From NCBI GenBank assembly GCA_964577175.1, contig CAZNYC010000046.1, positions 1-27,492 of the forward strand: 27,492 bases of DNA, in the 5' to 3' direction. The notes below the pieces were generated by a model. The model worked only from the letters and a program-made list of their open reading frames with translations, was not told the DNA's origin and did no database searches. Below, piece after piece: positions 7,310 through 13,990 of this stretch (positions within the stretch are counted from its first letter, which is position 1; each line of letters begins with the position of its first letter). Made by a program: the position numbers and the translations under genes. This stretch comes from BS750m-G62 sp964577175. GTDB lineage: Bacteria > Planctomycetota > Phycisphaerae > FEN-1346.

Positions 7310-8038
7310 ATGCGGTTTTCACGCAACCCAATCGCCCGCGCACTGCTCGCTTCTGTGGCGGCGGCGATCGTGCTTTCGGCATCCGGCGCGGTCCGGGCCG
7401 GTGAGGCGACGGACAAGGTGACGCCCGAGCCGCGGCTGAACGTCAAGCCGCCCGAGGGGGCAATCGCCCTCATCCCTTACGAGCCCGGCAAGAAGCCGTC
7501 CCTCGATCACTGGAAGAAGGCGTGGAAGGCCAACCCGGAAGGGTACGTCGTTGCGGGCGGGGGCGACATGGTCACCCGCCGAGCGTTCGGCAGCATGCGG
7601 CTGCACCTGGAATTCTGCATCCCGCCCGGCCCGGACGGCAAGCGGGCTCGGGGCGGCGGGAACAGCGGCGTCTACATCATGGACCGGTACGAGGTGCAGA
7701 TCCTGGACTCCCACGGTCGGAAACCGCAGGCCAACGGGTGCGGGGGCATCTATCGGCGGATCGCCCCGAAGGTGAACGCCGCCCTGCCCACCGGCAAGTG
7801 GCAGTCGTACGACATCACGTTCCACGCGCCGCGGTTCAATGCGGCCGGGGAGAAGGTCCGCCCCGTTCACATCACGGTGGTGCACAACGGCGTCACGATT
7901 CACGATGACGTGGAGGTGCCGAAACCGACCGGCCGGGCGTCCGGCAAGAAGGAAGTGGCCGAGGCGCCGCTGCGGCTCCAGGACCACGGGTGCCCGGTGC
8001 AGTTCCGTAACGTGTGGCTCGTGCCGCTGGAAGACTGA
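7310..8038 (+). CDS. Secreted DUF1080 protein, tandem paralogue
   Basis: A 242-residue protein with a signal peptide (residues 1-28, ending AVRA-G), followed directly by a DUF1080 domain: FGSMRLHLEF, GGGNSGVYIMDRYEVQILDS, GGIYRRIAPKVN, WQSYDITFHAPRF, LQDHGCPVQFRNVWLVPLED. It shares nearly all the fixed positions of the upstream protein and almost the same last ten residues, so the two arose by tandem duplication. Start chosen at 7310 because AAGGAG stands just upstream and the signal peptide begins there; the frame upstream of it is open but Arg/Pro-rich and not conserved in character. The 149-bp gap before it holds GC hairpins such as ccgggcttgcccgg and no clear promoter. Confidence 0.88.
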   Translation: MRFSRNPIARALLASVAAAIVLSASGAVRAGEATDKVTPEPRLNVKPPEGAIALIPYEPGKKPSLDHWKKAWKANPEGYVVAGGGDMVTRRAFGSMRLHLEFCIPPGPDGKRARGGGNSGVYIMDRYEVQILDSHGRKPQANGCGGIYRRIAPKVNAALPTGKWQSYDITFHAPRFNAAGEKVRPVHITVVHNGVTIHDDVEVPKPTGRASGKKEVAEAPLRLQDHGCPVQFRNVWLVPLED

Positions 8039-8050
8039 ACGCGCGATGGT

Positions 8051-8119
8051 GCCTCACGCAAAGACACAAAGGCAAAAGCGGTTCCTCACGCTAAGGCGCA
8101 AAGCCGCAAAAACGGCAAA
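8051..8119 (+). repeat. CCTCACGC-AAGGCGCAAAG dispersed repeat, plus-strand copy
   Basis: Two related sub-units, one starting cctcacgcaaagacacaaag (8052) and one starting cctcacgctaaggcgcaaag (8084). The second sub-unit (8084-8119) is the left arm of a 36-bp inverted repeat whose right arm is 8256-8291 with a single mismatch. The same repeat occurs reversed at 16879-16927. It starts 13 bp after the stop of the DUF1080 gene, in the gap between two convergent genes. Confidence 0.85.
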
Positions 8120-8175
8120 GACCTGAAACGGCAAAGGCGACAGATTTGAGTAACGGCAACGACCACGGCCGGGGC

Positions 8176-8217
8176 TGTCATGCTGAGGAGCCTGAAAGGC
8201 GACGAAGCATCTCGCCT
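8176..8217 (+). repeat. Single arm of the TGTCATTCTGAG element
   Basis: The sequence tgtcatgctgagg, a small hairpin (gcct-gaaa-ggc) and gacgaagcatctcgcc follow the left-arm pattern of the copy at 6010 with two substitutions, but the right arm is missing. It sits in the loop of the 36-bp inverted repeat formed by 8084-8119 and 8256-8291, so repeats are nested here. Confidence 0.7.
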
Positions 8218-8255
8218 TGCTGCTGTTGCCTTTTCCCAGCCGTGCGCTGTTGCTG

Positions 8256-8291
8256 TTTGCCGTTTTTGCGGCTTTGCGCCTTGGCGTGAGG
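8256..8291 (-). repeat. CCTCACGC-AAGGCGCAAAG repeat, inverted partner
   Basis: The reverse complement of 8084-8119 apart from one base. It ends 8 bp before the stop codon of the GT2 gene. Together the two arms could fold into a 36-bp stem in transcripts from either side and may act as a bidirectional end for the two convergent genes. Confidence 0.85.
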
Positions 8292-8299
8292 CGAGAGGC

Positions 8300-9043
8300 T
8301 CATCCCTCCTCGCCGGCCTGGTTCTCCTTTTTCAATCGGCGTTTGATCTGGCGGAGTTCCGTGAAGGCGCCGGCGCCGTCCTGGGCGGTGTGGAGGCGGG
8401 AGTCGTAGTCGCACCGCCACTCGACCGGGAACTCGATGACCCGGTACCCCGCCTTGATGGCGCGGAGCAGGATCTCGATGTCGAACATGAACCCCTCGGC
8501 CAGGCATTTGCCGTAGAGTTCCCGCGCCACATCCCCCCGGTACACCTTGAAACCGCACTGGGTGTCGGAGAGTTTCCCCGGGATGCCCATCATCAGTCCG
8601 GCGCCCTTGCGGAACGCCCACGAGCAGAACCGCCGGATGGGGTGCTGTTTGCGCACCAGGATGCTCTCGGGGAGTTTGCGGCTGCCGTGGGCGATGTCGC
8701 ACTGGCCGTGGCGTATCGGTTCCAGGCCCCGCAGCGCGTTGTCGAACGGAATGCACAGACCGACGTCGGCAAACATGGCGCAGTCGCCGGTGCTCTGGAG
8801 CATCCCGGTCCGGACGGCGTACCCTTTGCCGCGGTTGGGCGTGTACCGGATGACCCGGCGGTGGACGCCGTTCGGTACGGGCACGGCGCCGGCCGTCTCG
8901 GCGGTGTCGTCGTCGGAGCCGTCGTCGACGACGAGGATTTCGCCGGTCATTTCTTCGCGGGCGAGGAACGCGGCGGCGGCCTCGATGTCGTGGGCCACCT
9001 TGTCCGCTTCGTTGTACGCCGGGATGACGATGGAAAGGTCCAT
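8300..9043 (-). CDS. GT2 glycosyltransferase, dolichyl/polyprenyl-phosphate sugar synthase type
   Basis: A 247-residue protein. It begins with the classic GT-A start LSIVIPAYNEADKV and continues with EILVVDDGSDDDT (nucleotide site), NRGKGYAVRTGML, DIAHGSRKLPES, DTQCGFKVYRGDVARELY, FMFDIEILLRAIKAGYRVIEFPVEWRC. This matches the ALG5/DPG-synthase-like branch that charges a polyprenyl phosphate with one sugar. The usual DAD after the nucleotide site reads ADVGLCIPFD. Start set at 9043 because the family begins there; the frame is open to 9118 but those codons lie in a repeat (9055-9210). No strong Shine-Dalgarno is visible. It would make the kind of lipid-linked donor that the GT-C enzyme at 3081-4901 uses, but nothing in the sequence links the two directly. 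Confidence 0.88.
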   Translation of the reverse strand: MDLSIVIPAYNEADKVAHDIEAAAAFLAREEMTGEILVVDDGSDDDTAETAGAVPVPNGVHRRVIRYTPNRGKGYAVRTGMLQSTGDCAMFADVGLCIPFDNALRGLEPIRHGQCDIAHGSRKLPESILVRKQHPIRRFCSWAFRKGAGLMMGIPGKLSDTQCGFKVYRGDVARELYGKCLAEGFMFDIEILLRAIKAGYRVIEFPVEWRCDYDSRLHTAQDGAGAFTELRQIKRRLKKENQAGEEG

Positions 9044-9054
9044 GGAGGGGTCAG

Positions 9055-9210
9055 GTTCCGTCTGACGGATCGGGTCTGGCTTCGAGCGGCTGCATTCGCC
9101 CGCGGCGTCGCTCTGCATCGCCGATTCAGCAACGAATCGCCTGCGTCGTGCTCCTTGCCTGGGGCGAATTCGCTCGCTCTCGGGCCCACGACCGATTCGT
9201 CAGACGAAAC
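9055..9210. repeat. Structured repeat element, copy A (156 bp)
   Basis: Terminal inverted repeats of 19 bp (9055-9073 and 9192-9210, two mismatches). The inside shares short blocks in the same order with copy B at 16718-16878: tctggcttcg (9075-9084), cggctgc, ctgcatcgcc (9113-9122), gcctgc (9139-9144), ctccttgcctg (9151-9161) and ctcgctc...cgggcc. A central stem cgattc/gaatcg (9122-9127 with 9134-9139) has a differently spelled but equally paired counterpart in copy B. The right end touches the cytochrome b stop codon exactly. Confidence 0.75.
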
Positions 9211-9942
9211 CTAGTCGGCGGGCGTTTCCTTGGAATCGGTGTCGGAGGTGGCCTCCGCCGTTTCGTCCGACCGGCCGCCCCACAGGGGATGGTACGTTTG
9301 AGCCCACCCGCCGGTGACGCGTCCTCGCAGAATGGCCGTCAGGCCCCCCGGCTTCGCCAGCGTCGTGACGTAAGCGTGCCAGAGGGTCAGGACCATCAGG
9401 ACGAGGGCGGCGTACCGATGGATGTCGTACATCAGGTGCTGTCCCGCCGTGCCGAAGAGCGGCAACATCGAGAGCAGCATCGAGAGAAGCAGGACGAGGG
9501 TCAGGAGGCCGGCGGCCCAGAAGTAGATCTTGTCGCCGGCGTTGAATCGGTCGGCGGGCAGGTCGTCGCGCGTGGACCAGGGGCCGCCCTTCGCCATCCA
9601 CCGGCAGTCGTGTTTGGCGAAGGCGTTGTCGACGGCCCACGTGATAAGCATGGCGGCCACCGCGACGCCGAAGACGGCCCCGGAGGTGGTATGGATCATG
9701 AGGCTGTAGCCGGTCATCGGCCCGCCCCATCCGATGGACGCCCAGTAGGCCGTCACCGCTAGCACGACGAACAGGACAAGCAGAACCAGGTGGAGAAAGC
9801 GTTCCCAGAGGTTGTACCGGAGGACGCTTCGCCGGCCGATGCCCGGCTTGGGGACTTTTCGTCCGACGGCCAGGTAATGCAGGGCGCAGATGCCCGCGGT
9901 GCCGACGATGGCGACGATCGAGAGGGTCTGATACAGGGTCAT
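9211..9942 (-). CDS. Cytochrome b, formate-dehydrogenase-gamma-like membrane subunit
   Basis: A 243-residue protein with an N-terminal helix and about four further transmembrane helices. Histidines suited to heme b occur in ERFLHLVL, MIHTTSG, YDIHRYAAL and LTLWHAYVTTL, in the spacing of the cytochrome b561 / Ni-Fe hydrogenase b / FdnI family. The terminal GRVTGGWAQTYHPLW resembles the end of formate dehydrogenase gamma subunits. Its role would be to pass electrons between a c-type or iron-sulfur partner and the quinone pool in the cytoplasmic membrane. It starts 13 bp after the heptaheme cytochrome gene and no dehydrogenase alpha or beta subunit accompanies it, so the cytochrome c is its likely partner. 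Confidence 0.82.
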   Translation of the reverse strand: MTLYQTLSIVAIVGTAGICALHYLAVGRKVPKPGIGRRSVLRYNLWERFLHLVLLVLFVVLAVTAYWASIGWGGPMTGYSLMIHTTSGAVFGVAVAAMLITWAVDNAFAKHDCRWMAKGGPWSTRDDLPADRFNAGDKIYFWAAGLLTLVLLLSMLLSMLPLFGTAGQHLMYDIHRYAALVLMVLTLWHAYVTTLAKPGGLTAILRGRVTGGWAQTYHPLWGGRSDETAEATSDTDSKETPAD

Positions 9943-9955
9943 GCGTCGGGTCCCG

Positions 9956-12268
9956 TTATTTGGTGGCAGGTCCGGCGGGGGTGGTCTCGTGGGCCCATCG
10001 GGCCAGGGCCACGATCCCCCGCACCAGGTACGCGAGCAGCACGGCCGCGATCACCGCCGCCGTCGCAAAGCCGACGGGCTTGAAGATCGGCCGGAAGATG
10101 TACGACATCGCCCACGCCTTCTCGGTGAGCGGGTCGCGGTCCTGGAAGGCGTACATGGGCGTCGTTGCCTCGGTGCCGAGGTCTGCGGGCGAGGCCTTCT
10201 CCACCTTGCCCCAGACGATAGCCGCGTCGAAGCCGTGGCAGACGGTGCAGGCGGCGTTGCCGGAACCGGCGCCGAGGGCGTACTCGGCCGGCCGGACGTT
10301 GTGCCCGATCGGCCAGGCCACCGGCTCGGCCTGGGCATGGTCGGCGACGGCCAGGGAGCCGTCATCGGCCAACGTGTAGAGTTTGCCGCTGCACACGTAG
10401 CCGAACGTGGCCCCCTCCTCGGCCTTCGCCAGGGCCGCCAGGACGGCCTCGACCTTGGCGGGTGGGAGGTCGGGCTTCGGAGCGGTCAGGCCCGGAATTT
10501 CATCCTCGGCCACTTCTTTTTCGGCCTCGGCGAATTCGTCGCCGCCCCCGGCCGCTTCGGTGTCGTCGCCCTCGGCCGCAGGCGTCTCGGGCGGGTCGGC
10601 GTCGCCGGCTTCCTCGGCGGCATCGCCTTCGGCCGCGGCGTCCTCTGCCTCAGCGGTTTCGGCGGTCTGCACGGCTTCCGCTTCCGGCGTTTCGGTCTCG
10701 ATCGCGTACTCGGCCTTGAAGGCGTCCTCGGCCATGCCGTAGACCTCGGCCGGGCTCATCGGCTTGAGTTCCGGGCCGGCTGCGACGGGTTCGGTCTCCG
10801 CATTATCGGTCGTTTCGGCGGGCGCGTTTTCCGCGCTCTCCGTGGCCTGCTCGGCGCCTTCATCGGCTTCGGCAGGCGCCGCCTCGGCGGCCGGCGCGGG
10901 TTCGGCCGTCACCACACGGGTCCAGTACGCCGGCCAGACCATCCGCTGCGGGCCGATCGTCCCGTCGTACGCGCGGTGGGCGAAGACCGGTTCCACGATG
11001 TACGGCAGGGCGTGGCGGCCGCGGTGCTTGCCCTGGAACTCCAGCGAGTGGGCCCGCGAGGTCTGGACGCGCCTCGTCCGCTCGCCCGGATACGGACCGC
11101 TGTGGCACGCGGTGCAGGCGAGTTTCTCGAGGTGGATGGTCGGCAGGCCGACGTGCGTCGGCACGGGGGCGCCCAGCCGGCTGCCGTGCGTGTGCGGGCC
11201 GGCGGCGGCGGATTCGGCGCCCATGTGGCATCCGCGGCAGGTGAGGGTTTGTAGGCGCGGCTCGCCCTCGGCCAGGACCTCGCCGGGGTAGTTGCGCGTG
11301 ACCTGGTGGTCCAGGCCGTGGCGGTGGCAGTCGGTGCACGTCAGGCCGGCGTCCATGTGGACGTCGACGTCGGTCTTCCAGAATTCGGGGGCCTCGTAAT
11401 GCTCGCTGCTCGTCTGGGTATAGGAGTGGCAGAAGTAGCACCGCATATCGGGCGGCTGGCTGGGCAGATCGAAGGTGACGCGGCTGAGCGGGTCGAACCG
11501 GTCGGCATCGTATTGGACGGTGGGCGCCTGGGCGGCGGTCTTCTCGTCCTCGGGCGGCATGACGGGGTCGTAGAAGGCGGGCATGGCGGCGGCGGCCCCC
11601 GTCACGACCGCCAGGGGGGTGGCGGCAGTGGCCGCCCAGCGGAAGTTCTGCCGCGCGATCTGGAGGAAACTCTCCACCTGGTCGTACGCCGGGTCGCCGC
11701 TGTGGCACGAGCCGCAGTTGATCTCCATCGTACCGGACACCAGCCAGCGGGCGGCAGGGTCCTCGACCTTGGTCATCTCGCCCGGCCCGCCGCCCGGCAG
11801 GTGATGGCCGAACATCTGAATGAACTGCCACGGGGTGATGCCCAGATCGTCCGGGTGCCACGTATTCGGCCAGTCGCGGTACGAGACGGGAATCTGCGTG
11901 CCGGTAACCTGGTCGGCCCAGAACCACGGCTGGCTGGGGCGTCCGGGCGGGATGTCGGGGTCCGGCGCGTTGAAGTGCCAGCCCTTGCGGATGGTCTCGT
12001 ACTCGTGGCACGTGGTGCAGGTGGCGTTGTAGGAGAAGGGGAGGACGGGGGGCTCGTCGAGCGCGATATCGCCTCCCTCGGCGTCCTTCAGGGCCAGCGT
12101 GTGCACGTAGGTGAATCGGCTGCCCGGGATGTGGGCGACCTTCTTCTCGGCCTTTTCGGCGGCGCCGGTGGCCATCGCGGCCGCCAGCGCCACCGTGGCC
12201 GTCACCAGGGCTGTCGCGGCCCATCGGGATGGACCGGCAGCGGCGTGGGAACGCGGGTGTCGGGTCAT
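9956..12268 (-). CDS. Membrane-anchored heptaheme cytochrome c
   Basis: A 770-residue exported protein: N-terminal hydrophobic signal segment (about 12-36), seven CXXCH heme sites, and a C-terminal transmembrane helix (about 727-755, VGFATAAVIAAVLLAYLVRG). The sites are CTTCH 84-88, CGSCH 185-189, CYFCH 277-281, CTDCH 311-315, CRGCH 344-348, CTACH 385-389 and CTVCH 674-678. Between sites six and seven lies a stretch of about 140 residues (roughly 455-595) made almost only of Ala, Glu, Asp, Pro and Thr. The start at 12268 is 8 bp after the stop of the exported Gfo/Idh gene, with GAGAGG just before it. The function is electron transfer outside the cytoplasm; I do not recognise a named family, and the catalytic or carrier role is open. 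Confidence 0.88.
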   Translation of the reverse strand: MTRHPRSHAAAGPSRWAATALVTATVALAAAMATGAAEKAEKKVAHIPGSRFTYVHTLALKDAEGGDIALDEPPVLPFSYNATCTTCHEYETIRKGWHFNAPDPDIPPGRPSQPWFWADQVTGTQIPVSYRDWPNTWHPDDLGITPWQFIQMFGHHLPGGGPGEMTKVEDPAARWLVSGTMEINCGSCHSGDPAYDQVESFLQIARQNFRWAATAATPLAVVTGAAAAMPAFYDPVMPPEDEKTAAQAPTVQYDADRFDPLSRVTFDLPSQPPDMRCYFCHSYTQTSSEHYEAPEFWKTDVDVHMDAGLTCTDCHRHGLDHQVTRNYPGEVLAEGEPRLQTLTCRGCHMGAESAAAGPHTHGSRLGAPVPTHVGLPTIHLEKLACTACHSGPYPGERTRRVQTSRAHSLEFQGKHRGRHALPYIVEPVFAHRAYDGTIGPQRMVWPAYWTRVVTAEPAPAAEAAPAEADEGAEQATESAENAPAETTDNAETEPVAAGPELKPMSPAEVYGMAEDAFKAEYAIETETPEAEAVQTAETAEAEDAAAEGDAAEEAGDADPPETPAAEGDDTEAAGGGDEFAEAEKEVAEDEIPGLTAPKPDLPPAKVEAVLAALAKAEEGATFGYVCSGKLYTLADDGSLAVADHAQAEPVAWPIGHNVRPAEYALGAGSGNAACTVCHGFDAAIVWGKVEKASPADLGTEATTPMYAFQDRDPLTEKAWAMSYIFRPIFKPVGFATAAVIAAVLLAYLVRGIVALARWAHETTPAGPATK

Positions 12269-12276
12269 TGCCTCTC

Positions 12277-13668
12277 TCAGACCTTGAAGTCCTCTTCGGT
12301 GAAGTCGATGGTCTTGCCGGCCTTGACGGCCTCGTTGGCGGTCAGGACCATGACGCACGTTTCATACGCCACGTCGGCGGGGCAGTTGAGTTTGACGCTG
12401 TCGTCGCGCATGGCGTTGAAGAAGTTCTCGATGTGGGCCTGGTGGTACGAGCCCTCGACCTCGACGTTGAACATGAAGGCTGTCGGGGGCTTGGACTTGT
12501 AGACGGCCATGATCTGGTCGGCGGCGGAAGCCGGAGCCGCTTCCTTCTCCTCTTCCTCCACGCGGACCAGGTAGCCCTTGTCGACCCACTTGTGCCAGGC
12601 GTGCTTGCCCTCGACGTCGGGCAGGTGGCCCTCGGCGTAGACGCGGCACTGGGCGGGGGCCTCGGAGATGGCGAGGGTGCCCTCGTCGCCCATGAACGAC
12701 TCGTAGTAGCCGCGGGCGCTTGTGGTGGTCAGGGTCTGGTAGAACGCGCGGATGATGCCCTTGGGGCCCTCGAAGGTGTAGATGGTCAGGATGTTGTCGT
12801 AGGTCTCGTACTCGTCCCAGTAGTCCGTGCCGCCGGAGGCCTGGACGCTCTTCGGTTTGCCGTCGGTGAACCAGGGGAAAATGTCGATCTGATGGCTGCC
12901 GAGGTCCTCGATGGCTCCCCCGCCGTACTTCCAGAAGAACCGCCAGTTGCGGAACTGGAACATGTTCTCGTAGCCGTACTTCTGGAGGGTCGGCTCGTCG
13001 ATCGGGTACTTCTTCGGGAAGCCGCGAGGCGAGGCGGCCGCCGTCGACCGGTTCCACTGGCCGTAGATGTGCGTGATGCGGCCGGGCAGTTGGGCTTCGT
13101 CGATGAGTTTCTGCTTGGCGAAGATGTACCGGGGGTTGGAGCGGCGCTGGTGGCCGATCTGGAGCAGGTTGCCGGTCTTCTGGGCCGTCTCGACCATGCT
13201 CTTGGCCTTGGCCAGGTCGTTGGACATCTCCTTCTCGCAGTAGACCTGCTTGCCGGCCTCGAGGCAGGCGCCCGCGTGCTCGGCGTGCCAGAAGTCCGGC
13301 GTGGCCACGATGACCGCGTCCATGCGGTCCTTCTCCTTGTCCAGCATCTCCTGGTAATCTTTGTACATGTGTTCCAGCAGGTCGTGGCCGTAGGCGCGCA
13401 GCCGCCGGCCCGTGTACCGCTGGCTGTAGTCCCAGATGTCGCACAGGCAGGTGAACTTGATGCCGGGGATCTTGATGGCCTGCTGGATGAGGACCCGGCC
13501 CTCGGTGCCGGCCCCGATGATGCCGACGTTGATCGGGGTGGGCCCGGCCTTTTCGGCGCCCAGGATGGTGGGGGCGACGGCGAGGCCGGCGCCGACCGCC
13601 GCCGTCGACTTCAGGAATCCGCGTCGGTTGACGCCCTGCTTCGTGTGGGTTTCGTGATTAGCGCTCAT
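12277..13668 (-). CDS. Tat-exported Gfo/Idh/MocA family oxidoreductase 1
   Basis: A 463-residue protein. Residues 13-37 are a twin-arginine signal (NRRGFLKSTAAVGAGLAVAP). A Rossmann domain follows with NVGIIGAGTEGR, and then AVIVATPDFWHAEHA and VYCEKEMSN; the family motif EKP is EKE here. The C-terminal domain has DLGSHQIDIF (catalytic-type Asp and His), GGTDYWDEYETYDN and ESFMGDEGTLAISE. Such enzymes carry a tightly held NAD(P) and oxidise or reduce sugar ring carbons; Tat export fits folding around the cofactor before secretion. AGGAGG lies 11 bp upstream of the ATG. It is the first gene of a run that continues into the cytochrome genes with an 8-bp gap. Confidence 0.9.
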   Translation of the reverse strand: MSANHETHTKQGVNRRGFLKSTAAVGAGLAVAPTILGAEKAGPTPINVGIIGAGTEGRVLIQQAIKIPGIKFTCLCDIWDYSQRYTGRRLRAYGHDLLEHMYKDYQEMLDKEKDRMDAVIVATPDFWHAEHAGACLEAGKQVYCEKEMSNDLAKAKSMVETAQKTGNLLQIGHQRRSNPRYIFAKQKLIDEAQLPGRITHIYGQWNRSTAAASPRGFPKKYPIDEPTLQKYGYENMFQFRNWRFFWKYGGGAIEDLGSHQIDIFPWFTDGKPKSVQASGGTDYWDEYETYDNILTIYTFEGPKGIIRAFYQTLTTTSARGYYESFMGDEGTLAISEAPAQCRVYAEGHLPDVEGKHAWHKWVDKGYLVRVEEEEKEAAPASAADQIMAVYKSKPPTAFMFNVEVEGSYHQAHIENFFNAMRDDSVKLNCPADVAYETCVMVLTANEAVKAGKTIDFTEEDFKV

Positions 13669-13746
13669 CGACCTCGTAACCTCCTCTGGAGACTGGTTTC
13701 TATGGGTCGTTCTCCGCGGCCGCGCTCCGGCCGATGGAGAGGCGGT

Positions 13747-13774
13747 ATTGTAACCGTTTTCCGGCGAATGCCAA
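13747..13774 (-). promoter_or_regulatory. Candidate sigma-70-type promoter for the Gfo/Idh-cytochrome operon
   Basis: On the minus strand TTGGCA (13774-13769), a 16-bp spacer and TACAAT (13752-13747), each five of six to the common consensus. The -10 is 78 bp upstream of the ATG at 13668. This is the best promoter match in the window. It implies that the operon has its own start and need not be read through from the second Gfo/Idh gene. Confidence 0.55.
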
Positions 13775-13912
13775 GCACTCTCCGGGGAATCTTGACGCCC
13801 GCGGCGCCCCTTTCGTCACCGGATTCTGGGGCCGCCCGGTTCGAGTCGCCCCTATAAACCCACCGCCCCTCGTCCCGTGCCGCGAAAAAGCAGGTGCGGC
13901 CGCAAGCGGTGT

Positions 13913-13942
13913 CGCGCGGTGGGTCTCCGTCCCCACCGCGCG
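13913..13942. repeat. GC-rich hairpin repeat, copy 3
   Basis: An 11-bp perfect stem cgcgcggtggg (13913-13923) / cccaccgcgcg (13932-13942) with loop tctccgtc. It keeps the gggtctccg core of the copies at 113-140 (reverse strand) and 4973-5000, but both stem arms have changed together (ggtggg/cccacc where the others have ggcggg/cccgcc). Confidence 0.65.
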
Positions 13943-13990
13943 GCGCGTTGCATTTCCCGAGCCCGCCGCGCTTACATGGCCGGGGCCGGC

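Larger units (their letters stand above)
13669..13990. other. Intergenic region between the two Gfo/Idh genes, 322 bp
   Basis: No gene seen. It holds the promoter-like sequence 13747-13774 for the downstream operon and a GC hairpin repeat (13913-13942), which stands after the 3' end of the second Gfo/Idh gene and could end its transcript. Confidence 0.6.

Noticed and set aside
9044..9118. Earlier start for the GT2 gene
   Set aside because: The extra 25 codons lie inside the structured repeat 9055-9210, are not GT2-like, and have no ribosome site.
13836..13856. tRNA-like T-loop (ggttcgagtc) between the Gfo/Idh genes
   Set aside because: The flanking bases do not form a T stem, and no anticodon arm or acceptor stem can be found around it.
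12229..13857. 542-codon plus-strand open frame opposite the first Gfo/Idh gene
   Set aside because: Antisense shadow of a clearly conserved oxidoreductase; no ribosome site, no recognisable domain.
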